Source: Prochlorococcus sp. AG-347-E03
Lineage (GTDB): Bacteria; Cyanobacteriota; Cyanobacteriia; PCC-6307; Cyanobiaceae
Direction of reading: 5' to 3'
DNA: 64,000 nt
Assembly (NCBI GenBank): GCA_003279115.1
Contig: QCBG01000001.1
Coordinates: forward strand, 124,001 to 188,000
Shown here: piece after piece, positions 29,441-43,095 of the stretch
Layout: each line of letters begins with the position of its first letter
Position numbering within the stretch: the stretch's first letter is position 1
Position numbers and translations under genes: made by a program
Notes under the pieces: generated by a model
Told to the model about the DNA's origin: nothing
Database searches by the model: none
Seen by the model: the letters and a program-made list of their open reading frames with translations, nothing else

Positions 29441-29677
29441 TTAACCAGGAAGTAAATCTGGTTGGTCTTGTTCATCGCTTAGTTCAATAATTGACCTTTG
29501 AACTGGTTTAATAGTTGATTCTTCTAGCAGCCCATCAAAATCGTCAAAACGTCTTTGTTTTGCTCTGAAAGCAATTCTCACTGTGGTTAAGTATCTATTA
29601 GTTGATTTTCTAATTAAGCTTTCACCTCTTTTTGCAAGATCATTAGAATCAATTCCCGTATTATTTGATATGTTCAT
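29441..29677 (-). CDS. rpoZ: RNA polymerase omega subunit
   Basis: The 78-residue protein has the cyanobacterial omega layout with [20 protein letters not shown] near the middle and an acidic tail ([13 protein letters not shown]). Omega helps assemble the beta' subunit into RNA polymerase. Normal length. It forms a short operon with the DUF1818 gene. Confidence 0.9.
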   Translation of the reverse strand: MNISNNTGIDSNDLAKRGESLIRKSTNRYLTTVRIAFRAKQRRFDDFDGLLEESTIKPVQRSIIELSDEQDQPDLLPG

Positions 29678-29767
29678 TAAAAATTTTTTATTATATTATG
29701 TATTTTACAGTTTATTGGATCGATTCAAAGCATAAATTACAAAAAACTTAATTGATTATAAATTCAT

Positions 29768-31336
29768 ATGGAAGAAAATTTATCAGGAACTCTTGCTCTT
29801 GATCTAGGAAATACAAATACTGTATTAGCTTTTCAAGATCAAAAAGATATAAAAACTACTTTAGTTGAAATACCGAACATAACATCATCTCCTGGAGTTA
29901 TCCCTACAGCAGTTTGGTACGATGAGCCCTCAAAAATAATAAAAATTGGTGTTAGTGCTTTAAAGATGAAAAATAGCTCAAACTCCGATTTATATTTTCA
30001 TTCGAATTTTAAAAGATTAATTGGAAATCCCATTGAAAAAACTAATCAAAAAAATATTCTAAACCCTAAGGAATGTGGCGAAAAATTTTTTAAATTTTTG
30101 TGGGCAAACATTCCTAAAAAATATGAAATCAAGAGACTTGTTTTAACTGCTCCTATTGATACATACAAGGGTTACAGAGAATGGCTAGTTGACCTTTGCG
30201 GTGAACTATCTGTAGATGAAATAGCTTTAGTTGATGAACCTACTGCTGCAAGTTTAGGAATTAAAATACCATTTGGCTCAAAAATTATGACATTAGATAT
30301 TGGAGGAAGCACAATAGATATGAATATAGTAAAAATAGAGGGAGGGGAAGGTAAATCAGGTCCCATAGCTGAATTATTGAAATTTAAGGGAAATGATGTA
30401 AGCTCAATCTCAAAACAAAAAATAAGGTGTGCTGAAATAATCAGTAAAAGTGGCTCCAAAATTGGTGGTAAAGATATTGATCAATGGATCGTTGATTTTT
30501 TTATACCTGATAATAAATATGCAATTAATCTTTTAAAGGCAGAAGAAATTAAATGTAAATTGAGTTCACCTTCAATTGAATATGAAAAAAAATATCCAAT
30601 ACAATTTTTAACTGAAAGATATCAAGAAAAAGAATTTTTTCTAAGTAAAGAAATATTTGAGAAAATAATTATTGAGAATAATCTTCTGAATCATCTTAAT
30701 TCCTTACTTAAAGATTTATTAAATGGAGCCAGAGGTAAATATTGTACAGTAAATGATTTAAGTGCAATCATTTTAGTTGGAGGAGGGACTCAAATACCAT
30801 TAATTAGAGAATGGATAATAAAAAAGATTCCAGAAATTCAAATAAAGTCTCCACCCCCAATTGAATCAATAGCTTTAGGAGCCTTAGCAATGACTCCAGG
30901 TGTAAAAATCAAAGATATTTTAAATAAAGGATTATCCATAAGGTTGTTAAATAAAAGAGAACAAAAACACTTTTGGCATCCTATTTTTTGCAAAGGTCAA
31001 ACATGGCCAACTGAAAATCCATTTAAATTAATACTTCAAGCAAGTAAAACCAATCAAAAAATATTTGAAATAATTATTGGAGAAACAAAAAAAGTAAGAG
31101 AATATGATGTTATTTTTGAAAATGGATTACCAAAATTAGCAGATGTGCAAAGTGAAGAAGAAATTATTAAGTGGGACAAAACACCTCTCCAAATCGTACT
31201 AAAAAATAATCTTGATATTGGGAAAGACAACTTAATTCTTTTTTTTAAAATAACTAAAAAAGCTGACCTAATAGTTAATTGTTTTGATATTAAAAATGAA
31301 TTTTTAGGAGAATATAATTTAGGAAATATCCACTAA
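29768..31336 (+). CDS. Divergent Hsp70-family protein, 522 aa
   Basis: The actin-like ATPase core is present: ALDLGNTNTVLAFQ (about 9-22), DEPTAASLGI (about 155-164), LDIGGSTIDM (about 175-184) and ILVGGGTQIP. The substrate-binding part after about 385 is short and unlike DnaK, and no lid is visible. At 522 residues it is shorter than DnaK (about 630). It is probably a specialised chaperone. Divergent from rpoZ. Confidence 0.8.
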   Translation: MEENLSGTLALDLGNTNTVLAFQDQKDIKTTLVEIPNITSSPGVIPTAVWYDEPSKIIKIGVSALKMKNSSNSDLYFHSNFKRLIGNPIEKTNQKNILNPKECGEKFFKFLWANIPKKYEIKRLVLTAPIDTYKGYREWLVDLCGELSVDEIALVDEPTAASLGIKIPFGSKIMTLDIGGSTIDMNIVKIEGGEGKSGPIAELLKFKGNDVSSISKQKIRCAEIISKSGSKIGGKDIDQWIVDFFIPDNKYAINLLKAEEIKCKLSSPSIEYEKKYPIQFLTERYQEKEFFLSKEIFEKIIIENNLLNHLNSLLKDLLNGARGKYCTVNDLSAIILVGGGTQIPLIREWIIKKIPEIQIKSPPPIESIALGALAMTPGVKIKDILNKGLSIRLLNKREQKHFWHPIFCKGQTWPTENPFKLILQASKTNQKIFEIIIGETKKVREYDVIFENGLPKLADVQSEEEIIKWDKTPLQIVLKNNLDIGKDNLILFFKITKKADLIVNCFDIKNEFLGEYNLGNIH

Positions 31337-31343
31337 ATTATAT

Positions 31344-31880
31344 CTACTCAAGAAAAACTCCTTCTTCATTATCAACATTATTTAAACGTAAACTAATACT
31401 TTCATTTTTACTAGTTGGAACTCTTTTGCCGCAAAAATCGGGCTGAATAGGTAACTCTCTATGGCCTCTATCTATCATTACTAATAACATAACTCTTTTA
31501 GGTCTACCCCATGAATAAAGGGCATCAATTGCAGCTCTAATTGTTCTCCCTGTGTAAATTACGTCATCTACTAAAAGAATTTCTTGTTTCTCAATAGGCG
31601 TTGGAATATCAGTTACTTTGATTAAACGAGTTCCGACTCTATTTTGATCATCTCTATAAAAAGTTGGATCGATTGTTCCTTTTTTTACTTTTATGCCTGT
31701 CTTACAGATTAATTCTTTTTCTAGAACTTCTGCTATATCAATTCCTCTTGTAGGAATACCAACCAAAAGGAGGTTATCCAGATTTTTAACTTTTTCAATA
31801 ATTTCAGAAGTTAAACGAGAAAGGGTTTTTCTAAGCTCAACTTCATTAAGTATTACAATCCTTTTTGTTTTATTGGACAT
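31344..31880 (-). CDS. pyrR: PyrR: pyrimidine operon regulator / uracil phosphoribosyltransferase
   Basis: The PRPP-binding loop LLVDDVIYTGRTI (102-114) and the PyrR-specific VGIPTRG (40-46) are present. Length 178 is normal. PyrR converts uracil and PRPP to UMP and in many bacteria binds pyr mRNA. Convergent with the Hsp70 gene, divergent from gpmI. RNA-binding regulation in cyanobacteria is not established. Confidence 0.9.
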   Translation of the reverse strand: MSNKTKRIVILNEVELRKTLSRLTSEIIEKVKNLDNLLLVGIPTRGIDIAEVLEKELICKTGIKVKKGTIDPTFYRDDQNRVGTRLIKVTDIPTPIEKQEILLVDDVIYTGRTIRAAIDALYSWGRPKRVMLLVMIDRGHRELPIQPDFCGKRVPTSKNESISLRLNNVDNEEGVFLE

Positions 31881-32017
31881 GATTTATCAATAAATAAAAT
31901 TTGTTCAATATTTTCATAAATTAGCAAAAGCTAACTATTTTAAATATAAATTGTTAAAGAGTAGCGTTTAAAGCTAGATTGAAGGTTGGATCACATAAAA
32001 ATGAATTTGATCTAAAT

Positions 32018-33640
32018 ATGTCAAAGATAAGCAGCAAAAATATAAATAAATTAAGTGTTCCCCAGAGTCCTGTAGTTCTTGCAATACTAGATGGTTGGGG
32101 ATATCGAGAAGACAAATCAGACAATGCTATAAAAATTGCTAATACACCAATAATGGATTCATTATGGCACGCTTATCCTCACACACTTATAAGCGCCAGT
32201 GGGGCTGATGTAGGTCTCCCCGATGGTCAAATGGGTAACTCTGAAGTTGGGCACCTTACCATTGGTTCTGGAAGAATAATTCAACAAGAACTTGTTAGGA
32301 TTTCAAACGTTGTAAAAAATAATCAGTTATCAATAATTAATGAATTAAATGAATTGGCTGATTCATTAAAGAAAAACAATTCTACTTTGCATATTACGGG
32401 ATTATGTTCTGATGGAGGAGTACATAGTCATATTGATCATTTATTAGGATTAATAAAATGGGCATCTGATAATGACCTCAAAAAAGTAGCAATTCATATT
32501 ATTACTGATGGAAGAGATACTCCTGCAAAAAGTGCATCTAAATACTTAAATCAAATAGAGTCATGCATAAAAGAATTTAATACTGGTGAAATAGCCTCTA
32601 TATGCGGGAGATACTGGATAATGGATAGGAATCAATTATGGGATAGGACAGAAAAAGCATATGCTAATTTAACTGATCCAGATATTGAAGTGGCAAATAT
32701 TTCTCCCCAGGATTATATAAAAAATAGCTACGACAAAAATATAACTGATGAATTTATTGAGCCTATAAGAATGACTGAAAACTATCTTAAAGATGGAGAT
32801 AGTTTAATTTGCTTTAACTTCCGTCCGGACAGGGCAAGACAAATCATTAAATCCATTGTAGAAAAGGAATTCTCAGACTTCAAAAGAAAAGTCTTTCCAA
32901 ACTTAGATTTAGTTACTTTTACCCAATATGATCAAAATTTTCCTGTAAAAGTAGCATTTCCTCCTGAGTCTCTTAATAACTTTATCGGTCAAATAGTTTC
33001 AGAAAATGGCCTTAAACAATACAGAACAGCAGAAACAGAAAAATATCCGCACGTTACTTATTTTTTCAATGGGGGAGTAGAAATTCCTTTACCAGGCGAA
33101 GAGAGGTATTTGATTCCATCTCCGAGAGTTGCGACCTATGATATGAAACCAGAAATGTCTGCGGAAGAATTAACTGTTAGTTGCTCTAAAGCAATAAAAA
33201 GTGGGGACTATGCTTTTGTCGTAATCAATTTTGCTAATCCCGATATGGTGGGTCATACAGGAAATATGGATTCAACAATAAAAGCGATAGAAACAGTAGA
33301 TAAATGTATAGGTCAGATAGTTAATGCTACTGGAGAAATGGGTGGGAGCATTCTCATTACAGCTGATCATGGTAATGCGGAAGTAATGAAAGGTCCAGCT
33401 GGAGAACCATGGACGGCACACACTATAAATAAAGTTCCATTAATATTTGTTGAGGGTGAAAAAAGAAAAATTCCGAATATGGGAAATGAGATTTATTTAA
33501 GAGATAATGCTGGCTTAGCAGATATTGCGCCAACATTACTGCAATTACTAAATCTACCAATTCCAAAAGAAATGACAGGAAAATCCCTAATTAAAGAAAT
33601 TGAATTAAAGGGTTATAATAAAGTCGTACAACACGTTTAA
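32018..33640 (+). CDS. gpmI: 2,3-bisphosphoglycerate-independent phosphoglycerate mutase
   Basis: Converts 3-phosphoglycerate to 2-phosphoglycerate in glycolysis. The metal Asp25 (LDGWG), the phosphoserine S75 (MGNSEVGH), VHSHIDH, DGRDTPA and the C-terminal ADHGNAE / HT metal sites are all present. An upstream TTG at 31979 would extend it by 13 residues; the ATG at 32018 gives a normal length of 540. Followed after 23 bp by secG, with which it is probably co-transcribed. Confidence 0.95.
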   Translation: MSKISSKNINKLSVPQSPVVLAILDGWGYREDKSDNAIKIANTPIMDSLWHAYPHTLISASGADVGLPDGQMGNSEVGHLTIGSGRIIQQELVRISNVVKNNQLSIINELNELADSLKKNNSTLHITGLCSDGGVHSHIDHLLGLIKWASDNDLKKVAIHIITDGRDTPAKSASKYLNQIESCIKEFNTGEIASICGRYWIMDRNQLWDRTEKAYANLTDPDIEVANISPQDYIKNSYDKNITDEFIEPIRMTENYLKDGDSLICFNFRPDRARQIIKSIVEKEFSDFKRKVFPNLDLVTFTQYDQNFPVKVAFPPESLNNFIGQIVSENGLKQYRTAETEKYPHVTYFFNGGVEIPLPGEERYLIPSPRVATYDMKPEMSAEELTVSCSKAIKSGDYAFVVINFANPDMVGHTGNMDSTIKAIETVDKCIGQIVNATGEMGGSILITADHGNAEVMKGPAGEPWTAHTINKVPLIFVEGEKRKIPNMGNEIYLRDNAGLADIAPTLLQLLNLPIPKEMTGKSLIKEIELKGYNKVVQHV

Positions 33641-33663
33641 AGTTAATACAAGCTTTGTAAGCA

Positions 33664-33891
33664 ATGATTCAAGTTTTAAGTTGGATATGGGTATTTTCTG
33701 GAGTTCTTCTGATCTTTCTAGTTCTACTTCACAGTCCCAAAGGTGATGGAATGGGAGGAATAGCTGCTAGTGGAAGCTCTATGTTCAACAGCGCAAGTAG
33801 TGCAGAGGCCTCTCTTAACAAAATTACTTGGACTTTTTTAGTTATATTTTTGTCACTCGCAATTATTCTTAGCGCTGGCTGGATTGCATAA
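33664..33891 (+). CDS. secG: Preprotein translocase subunit SecG
   Basis: Two membrane helices (about 3-20 and 53-72) with the conserved HSPKGDGMGGIA loop and a Ser/Ala-rich turn. SecG assists SecYE in protein export. 75 residues is the usual length. Confidence 0.9.
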   Translation: MIQVLSWIWVFSGVLLIFLVLLHSPKGDGMGGIAASGSSMFNSASSAEASLNKITWTFLVIFLSLAIILSAGWIA

Positions 33892-33906
33892 AAATTGAAT
33901 AAAAAA

Positions 33907-33931
33907 GAGGAATTATTTTGAATAATCCCTC
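33907..33931 (-). terminator. Terminator of groESL
   Basis: GAGG and CCTC, extended by ATTATT and AATAAT with one mismatch, form a hairpin. On the minus strand it is followed by TTTTTTATTC, so it ends the groL transcript; secG on the other side has no T-tract here. Confidence 0.7.
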
Positions 33932-33962
33932 AATGGAAATTAATTTATTAACTGTTGTTTAG

Positions 33963-35627
<1,665 letters not shown>

Positions 35628-35651
35628 TTAATAATTTTTGAAACAAATATT

Positions 35652-35963
35652 TTAGCCTACTACAGCTAAAATATCCTTTTCTGAGAGCAAGACATATTCA
35701 TCTCCTCCCAATTTAATGTCTGTTCCAGCATATTTGCTGTACAAGACTTTATCGCCAATACTCACTTCTGGAGTTTGTCGAGAACCATCTTCATTAAGTT
35801 TGCCAGGGCCTACCTGAGCAACTTCTCCGACCTGTGGTTTTTCTTTAGCTGAATCAGGCAAAAGGATGCCCCCAGCAGTTTTTTCCTCAGATGCGGAAAC
35901 TTTAATAAATATTCTATCTCCCAGTGGTTTGACTGTAGAGACTGTAAGTGAAACAGCTGCCAT
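35652..35963 (-). CDS. groS: Co-chaperonin GroES
   Basis: 103 residues with [12 protein letters not shown], the mobile loop [19 protein letters not shown] and [16 protein letters not shown]-like end. Caps GroEL. No CIRCE-type inverted repeat was seen in the 219 bp upstream, so HrcA control is not evident here; this interval is shared with the atpD promoter. Confidence 0.97.
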
Positions 35964-36179
35964 AGATTAATGGAGGATCATGATTGGGACGCTTTGCGTC
36001 ATAAAAATGGAAAGAGAAGGTCTCGATCCGTATCATCAACAACATAATCTGCTAAGCGGCAATTAAACCATACTTAAACTGTGCGGGTGGCCGAACCCAT
36101 TTAACGAATCTACCCATTAAGTGGTAGTATTTTCGGATTATATGCTGTTTAAAATCAGCCATTCATCACCAATCAATAA

Positions 36180-37643
<1,464 letters not shown>

Positions 37644-37683
37644 ATATCCAAAAATATATCCTACCCTCCAATAATTTAAATTA

Positions 37684-38088
37684 ATGTCAATTTCTCTTAA
37701 GGTTTTAGCTCCTAACAAAAATGTTTATCAAGGCGAAGCTGAAGAAGTGATTCTTCCTAGCACCACTGGGCAACTAGGAGTGCTTCCAGGACATATTTCT
37801 TTAGTCACAGCTATTGATATTGGTGTTCTAAGGCTAAGAATGAATTCTCAATGGAAATCAATAGCCTTAATGGGAGGCTTTGCTGAAATTGAATCTGATG
37901 AAGTCATAGTTTTAGTAAACAATGCAGAAATTGGATCTGAAATTGATATTCAAAATGCTGAAAAAGATCTTAAAGAAGCCAAACTAGCTATAAGTAAATT
38001 CTCTGAAAATGAAAAGAACTCAGAGAAATTAAAAGCTCTTAAAGAAATTTCAAAAGCTGAGGCAAGAATTCAAGCTGCAAAAAACTAA
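37684..38088 (+). CDS. atpC: ATP synthase F1 subunit epsilon
   Basis: Beta-sandwich N-terminal domain with [20 protein letters not shown] and a C-terminal two-helix domain (about 88-134). 134 residues is normal. Couples rotation and inhibits ATP hydrolysis. Forty bases downstream of atpD. Confidence 0.96.
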   Translation: MSISLKVLAPNKNVYQGEAEEVILPSTTGQLGVLPGHISLVTAIDIGVLRLRMNSQWKSIALMGGFAEIESDEVIVLVNNAEIGSEIDIQNAEKDLKEAKLAISKFSENEKNSEKLKALKEISKAEARIQAAKN

Positions 38089-38091
38089 TTT

Positions 38092-38568
38092 TTATGCGGT
38101 TCCACAAAAAGTTACATCAGGAAACTTTAGCTTGGCTTCTTCTAACTTCTTAGTTTTACCCTCTTCTTGCCAATAATTTATTACTTCTGTCGCTTTATTT
38201 AGTATTTCAACTCTCTCATTGTTTGTAATCCAACCTTTATTCTCTAATTCGCTTTTTAATTTTTCCCAAGCGTCATCTCTTGGCCAAAAATAATAGGCAG
38301 TGAGAGGACTAGGTCCTCCCCCTACTATTTGATCAACAGCTAAAGCGACATTATCAGGTAACCATAATACTTTAATAATAAATCTTCCTTCATCAGGTTT
38401 AGGCGTATAACCAGTAGGTACTCCATCTTCATCAATTGTAGCCGCAGCCATTACAGCTGTAGCGCCCATCATTCCCGAATTAGGAGAGGCATTTTTAGAG
38501 TTTTGGTCATCACTGTTTTTTGCTTTTTTTTCTGTTGAGTTTTGATTTAATTTATCTGATGAGGACAT
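38092..38568 (-). CDS. ycf65: Probable small ribosomal subunit protein PSRP-3 / Ycf65 with N-terminal extension
   Basis: The C-terminal 100 residues match PSRP-3/Ycf65: [37 protein letters not shown] and [11 protein letters not shown]. This protein is part of the 30S subunit in plastids and cyanobacteria. The N-terminal 55 residues are a low-complexity Ser/Asn/Lys extension. The end nearly touches that of atpC (convergent, 4 bp apart). Confidence 0.85.
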   Translation of the reverse strand: MSSSDKLNQNSTEKKAKNSDDQNSKNASPNSGMMGATAVMAAATIDEDGVPTGYTPKPDEGRFIIKVLWLPDNVALAVDQIVGGGPSPLTAYYFWPRDDAWEKLKSELENKGWITNNERVEILNKATEVINYWQEEGKTKKLEEAKLKFPDVTFCGTA

Positions 38569-38674
38569 TCACTTATTTATATTCAATAATTAATTTATCA
38601 GTTTATGGCCACATTTTGATTGATTTATTCAAAATTTCTTGATTTTAGTTATTGATAATTTTTAAAAATAATTT

Positions 38675-38833
38675 TTATCTATCATAAGAGACTTGATAAA
38701 AATCATAAATTGTAGCTTCCAGTGAATCCCAAAGATCTTTAGGGATATCATTTTCTTCTGCAAACATTCCAAGCTGACTGGCTAAACCTCTTGCTTGCGA
38801 GAGTTTCGAATCATATGAATCTGACTTATTCAT
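38675..38833 (-). CDS. Small acidic protein, 52 aa
   Basis: MNKSDSYDSKLSQARGLASQ, LGMFAEENDIPKDLWDSLEA and a Tyr-rich end. The composition is well mixed and the gene is in a core region, so it is likely a real conserved cyanobacterial peptide. It may be co-transcribed with pepP upstream. Function unknown. Confidence 0.6.
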   Translation of the reverse strand: MNKSDSYDSKLSQARGLASQLGMFAEENDIPKDLWDSLEATIYDFYQVSYDR

Positions 38834-38887
38834 TTTTTAATTTTAAGCTTTATAAAAAATAAATCTATTAATCAGATAAGTCAAATT

Positions 38888-40213
38888 TTAAGATTCTAAA
38901 TCAGAAATTTCTTTAAGTGCAGCAATACTTAAAACTTCTGGATTTATATCATTAACAAGGACATCATCTTCGATTCTTATCCCAATGCCTTTCCATTTCG
39001 CATCAATAGAAGGCTGTCCTTCAGGTACTGGGATTCTATCACTTATATAAATACCAGGTTCTACTGTAAGGATCATTCCATTCTGTAAAGGTACTTCATA
39101 GTCTCCCATCCTATATGCTCCAACATCATGAACATCTAAGCCGAGCCAATGACCAGTTCTATGCATGTATAAGTGTTTATATAATTGATTCTCAATTATT
39201 TCTTCTGTACTGCCCGTCAATAATCCAATTTCTTTTAATCCTTCTATTAAAGTTATTAAAGCAACTTTGTGCACTGCACTAGAATTTGATCCAACTACAG
39301 CACTTTTAATTGCATTTTTTTGAGCACTCAGTACAATTTCATAAATAATTTTTTGTTCTACAGAAAATTTTCCGCTTATGGGAATTGTTCTTGTTATATC
39401 TCCATTGTAATAATCGGTTAATGAACATCCAGCATCTACCAACAATAAATCTCCCTTATTTAAGGGTGCATTATTTAAGGTGTAATGCAAAATACATGCA
39501 TTATCTCCTGAAGCAACAATAGAATTATAAGCAGGTCCTCTTGCGCCCTTTTCCAAAAAATATCCTTCTAAAATACCCTGTATTTGTCTTTCATTTTCCT
39601 TAGATGACACAGATTTTCTAACTAATTCATGAGCTTCTGCTGAAATTTGTGTAGCCTCTTTCATTCTTTTAATTTCAAAATCACTTTTAATTAATCTCAT
39701 CTCATTTAAATAAATTTCAGGAGATTTTATAGAATTTGCACCCATGCCCAATCTTGAGCGATTTTCAAGTTGTTGGGAAAATATTTCTAAAATTATTTTT
39801 TCAGTTAATGGATGCTTACCGATTGAAAAAACAAGCTCATCAGCTCCTTTTATATAGCCTGGGAGTAAATCTTTTAGTTCATTTATTGAGTGAGCCTTAT
39901 CAGCACTAAATTCTTTTTCAGCGCCTTCTAATCCCCATCTAAAGCCGTGCCAAACCTCGCTTATAACATCTTTGGGAGCAACAAATAAAATGAATCTCTC
40001 TCCCTTTGGTTTGTGAGATAAGAAAAGAGCTATTGCATCAGGCTCATCAAAACCAGTGAGATACCAAAAATTACTATCTTGTCTAAAAGGATATTCACAA
40101 TCGGCATGATGTTTTACAAGATTAGCACCAGGAATAATAGCAGCTTTTCCACCTAATTTATTTAGGAAAATTTCTCTTCTTTCTTCAAAAACTTTTTTAT
40201 CAGATTTGAACAT
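38888..40213 (-). CDS. pepP: Xaa-Pro aminopeptidase
   Basis: An M24B metallopeptidase of 441 residues. The N-terminal domain carries DSNFWYLTGFDEPDA; the catalytic pita-bread domain has VDAG, NGDITRT, the His in HRTGHWLGLDVHD, VEPGIY and IRIEDD, which together supply the five metal ligands. It removes N-terminal residues that precede Pro. Confidence 0.93.
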   Translation of the reverse strand: MFKSDKKVFEERREIFLNKLGGKAAIIPGANLVKHHADCEYPFRQDSNFWYLTGFDEPDAIALFLSHKPKGERFILFVAPKDVISEVWHGFRWGLEGAEKEFSADKAHSINELKDLLPGYIKGADELVFSIGKHPLTEKIILEIFSQQLENRSRLGMGANSIKSPEIYLNEMRLIKSDFEIKRMKEATQISAEAHELVRKSVSSKENERQIQGILEGYFLEKGARGPAYNSIVASGDNACILHYTLNNAPLNKGDLLLVDAGCSLTDYYNGDITRTIPISGKFSVEQKIIYEIVLSAQKNAIKSAVVGSNSSAVHKVALITLIEGLKEIGLLTGSTEEIIENQLYKHLYMHRTGHWLGLDVHDVGAYRMGDYEVPLQNGMILTVEPGIYISDRIPVPEGQPSIDAKWKGIGIRIEDDVLVNDINPEVLSIAALKEISDLES

Positions 40214-40286
40214 GAATGTGTATTGGCGTGTTTAAAAAAAAAATGGAAGAATGAATTAAAACAGATTTAATTTCTAATCTACTTTA

Positions 40287-41264
40287 ATGGAACCAAATGT
40301 TTACGGTTTAATCTTACTTATAATTATTATTTTAATAGGGTCAGCATGTTGTTCGGGAGTAGAAGCGGCCTTTTTAGCTGTAAATACAATTAGAATTCTA
40401 GAATTAGCATCAAAACAAAAGCCAAAAAGTTCTGCTAATCAACTCCTTAAACTTAGGAAACATCTTGGTAGGACATTAACTGTAATAACTATTACTAATA
40501 ATGGATTTAACATAATTGGAAGTCTAATTTTAGGCGTGTACGGAGCATTGGTAATTAAAAGCAGTTATGGCTTAACCTTTTTTTCAATTATTTTTTATAT
40601 GCTAGTTGTCTTAGTTGGAGAAGTACTACCCAAAGCTCTTGGCACAAAATTTTCAGTCCAAATAGCATTATTATCAGTTCCGATCCTGAGGATATTAAAT
40701 ACTTTAATGAAGCCATTTTTGATGTTAATAGAGCAAATATTTCCAGTTATTACGGCAGAAAATGAAATTTCAACTGATGAGGAAGAAATTAGACAAATGG
40801 CGAAAATTGGGAGTCAGAAAGGTTTGATAGAAGCTGATGAGGCAGCGATGATATTTAAGGTTTTCCAGTTGAATGATTTAAAAGCTAAAGATTTAATGAC
40901 CCCTAGGGTATCAGCACCCTGTCTTGATGGGTCTTCTAATCTTGATGAAATTTCGAAACTAATAATGTCAGATAACTCTCCTTGGTGGGTTATTTTGGGG
41001 GATAAGGTTGACAAAATACAAGGAGTGGTGGAGCGTGAAAGTATGCTAGCGGAATTAATTAAAGGGGGAAATAAAAAATTATTATCAGAAATCTGCGAAC
41101 CTGTGGACTACATTCCAGAAATGATTAAGGTAGATCAATTATTAACACGATTTGACAAGAACCATAAAGGAGTGAAAGTAGTAGTAGATGAATTAGGTGG
41201 ATTCGTGGGAATTATTGGTGCAGAAGCAGTGTTATCTGTATTAGCTGGTTGGTGGAAAAAATAA
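40287..41264 (+). CDS. DUF21 / CBS-domain membrane protein (CNNM/CorC-type)
   Basis: Four N-terminal membrane helices of DUF21 (about 5-150, with CCSGVEAAFLAVNT and LVGEVLPKALG), followed by a pair of CBS domains (about 200-325, starting KAKDLMTPRV). The usual C-terminal CorC/HlyC domain is missing, so it is a short form. Relatives are involved in magnesium or cobalt efflux. Followed after 3 bp by a GTPase gene. Confidence 0.85.
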   Translation: MEPNVYGLILLIIIILIGSACCSGVEAAFLAVNTIRILELASKQKPKSSANQLLKLRKHLGRTLTVITITNNGFNIIGSLILGVYGALVIKSSYGLTFFSIIFYMLVVLVGEVLPKALGTKFSVQIALLSVPILRILNTLMKPFLMLIEQIFPVITAENEISTDEEEIRQMAKIGSQKGLIEADEAAMIFKVFQLNDLKAKDLMTPRVSAPCLDGSSNLDEISKLIMSDNSPWWVILGDKVDKIQGVVERESMLAELIKGGNKKLLSEICEPVDYIPEMIKVDQLLTRFDKNHKGVKVVVDELGGFVGIIGAEAVLSVLAGWWKK

Positions 41265-41267
41265 ATT

Positions 41268-42509
41268 ATGAAAAAATTGAGACCTAACAAAAATTTTTTA
41301 CTCTTAAAAAATTGGTGGGAGAATATTAACCTTACCAACTATGAAAAAAGTTTTTTTAATAAAGATATAATTTCATTTAATCAACAACTTATAAGGTTCA
41401 AAGAAAAAAAAATAAGAATAAGCGCATATGGTAAATCAGGCGCAGGGAAATCATCCGTCTTAAATTCTCTATTAAAAAAAGATATCTTTAAAACAGATAT
41501 TATCAATGGTTCCACAAGAGAAATACAATCCGAAGAGTTGGCTCTTGAAGATCAAATGCTCAATAGTATAGAGTTTTTAGATTCGCCAGGATTTGATTTC
41601 TGCAATATTAAATTCCCAGAAAAAATTTACTCTTGTATTAAACATTCAGATCTTATTTTATTTATAGTTTCGGGAGATATAAATAGAAATGAATTAAGTG
41701 AAATCAACGCATTAATTAAAGATGGGAAAAAAATTATTGTAATTTTAAATAAAATTGATCTTTTAAAAAAAAATGAACTAAAAGAAGTAATAGAAAATAT
41801 ACAATTTAAGCTCCCAAAAGATTCAAATATTCCAATTATTGTTAATCATAAAAACAATTTAAATCATTACATAACAAAAATAATAAATCGTCATGGAGAG
41901 ATGTTATTAACACTAAATTCTCTTCATTTGGCGGACAAATTGTTTATGCAGATAAAAGAGCAAAGATTAAGAAGAAGGCAAAAATTAGCTCAGTCAACTA
42001 TTGGCAAATTTTCAACCATAAAGGCATCAGCGGTAGCTCTTAATCCCTTTATCTTTTTTGATGTTGCTGGTAGTTTTGCACTAGATACAGCGTTGATTGG
42101 CGAATTAATTAAAATTTATGACTTAAATTTAAAGGGTGAATCCACTAGAAAAATATTCAAAAATATATCTATGAATAATTTATTTTTGGGAGTCACTCAA
42201 GTAGGTGTCCATACATCTTTCAATCTTATTAAGAAAGTAAGTTTATTAACTGCACCTTTCACTAACGGTTTATCATTATTACCCTATGGGCCCATAGCTA
42301 TTATTCAAGCAGCAATAGCAATCCATTCTACAAAAATCCTTGGAAAATTAGCAGCCAAAGAGCTTTTTACAAGAAGCAAAGTTTCATTTATTGAACCTTC
42401 TATTATGATTCAAAATATAACTTTCAAAGAACCAGAGATTTTTAGCCACCTAAATATTTATTTATCAAATAGAAATTTAAATAAAAATTTTGTGAGTTTT
42501 CTGCCTTAA
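41268..42509 (+). CDS. Membrane-associated GTPase (Era-like, DUF697-type)
   Basis: The P-loop GKSGAGKSS (55-63), DSPGFD (G3) and NKID (G4) are present, so the GTPase domain is complete (about 48-210). The C-terminal part (about 240-390) has hydrophobic helices with ALNPFIFFDVAGSFALDTAL, typical of the DUF697 region. Such proteins sit at the membrane; their role is not known. Co-directional with the neighbouring CBS and nadD genes. Confidence 0.8.
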   Translation: MKKLRPNKNFLLLKNWWENINLTNYEKSFFNKDIISFNQQLIRFKEKKIRISAYGKSGAGKSSVLNSLLKKDIFKTDIINGSTREIQSEELALEDQMLNSIEFLDSPGFDFCNIKFPEKIYSCIKHSDLILFIVSGDINRNELSEINALIKDGKKIIVILNKIDLLKKNELKEVIENIQFKLPKDSNIPIIVNHKNNLNHYITKIINRHGEMLLTLNSLHLADKLFMQIKEQRLRRRQKLAQSTIGKFSTIKASAVALNPFIFFDVAGSFALDTALIGELIKIYDLNLKGESTRKIFKNISMNNLFLGVTQVGVHTSFNLIKKVSLLTAPFTNGLSLLPYGPIAIIQAAIAIHSTKILGKLAAKELFTRSKVSFIEPSIMIQNITFKEPEIFSHLNIYLSNRNLNKNFVSFLP

Positions 42510-42516
42510 AATTAAG

Positions 42517-43095
42517 ATGTTAAAAAGCGTTGCATTATTTGGTACTAGTGCAGATCCACCAACTATTGGTCATAAAAAAATAATTGAAGAATTATCTAAA
42601 ATTTATGATTTTACAATTAGTTATGTAAGCAACAATCCCAATAAAAAGCACAAAGAGGATATCTCAATTCGTAGCCATTTATTAAAAACTTTGATTGAAG
42701 ATTTAGATAATCCAAAAATTTTATTTAATCAAAGGCTTAGTAGTAAATGGGCATTAGAGTCCATCAAAAAGTGTAAAAAAATTTATGAGTTTAATAATTT
42801 AGATTTTGTTATTGGTAGTGATTTAATTAAAGATATTTTCTCCTGGAAAAATTTTGATAAAATTATTAAGGAGGTAAGTTTTTTTATAATTTTAAGGGAG
42901 GGATATCCTGTTAAGTCAAATACTATTAAAATGTTAGAAACTTACAATGTGAAATTTAGGATTTCAAATATAAAAATCCCAAACATTTCAAGTTCAAAGT
43001 TTAGATTAAATTTTAATTATTCTAATTTACCTACATCTTTAATAGATATTGTTAAGAAGAATAATTTGTATGAATCCACTACATCAGTTGAATGA
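42517..43095 (+). CDS. nadD: Nicotinate mononucleotide adenylyltransferase
   Basis: The nucleotidyltransferase signature GTSADPPTIGHKKI (a GxxxxPxxxGH form) is near the start, and the C-terminal ISSSKFR-type motif (SSSKFRLNF) is present. 192 residues is normal. It makes deamido-NAD from NaMN and ATP. Its TGA overlaps the nadE ATG, placing the last two steps of NAD synthesis together. Confidence 0.88.
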   Translation: MLKSVALFGTSADPPTIGHKKIIEELSKIYDFTISYVSNNPNKKHKEDISIRSHLLKTLIEDLDNPKILFNQRLSSKWALESIKKCKKIYEFNNLDFVIGSDLIKDIFSWKNFDKIIKEVSFFIILREGYPVKSNTIKMLETYNVKFRISNIKIPNISSSKFRLNFNYSNLPTSLIDIVKKNNLYESTTSVE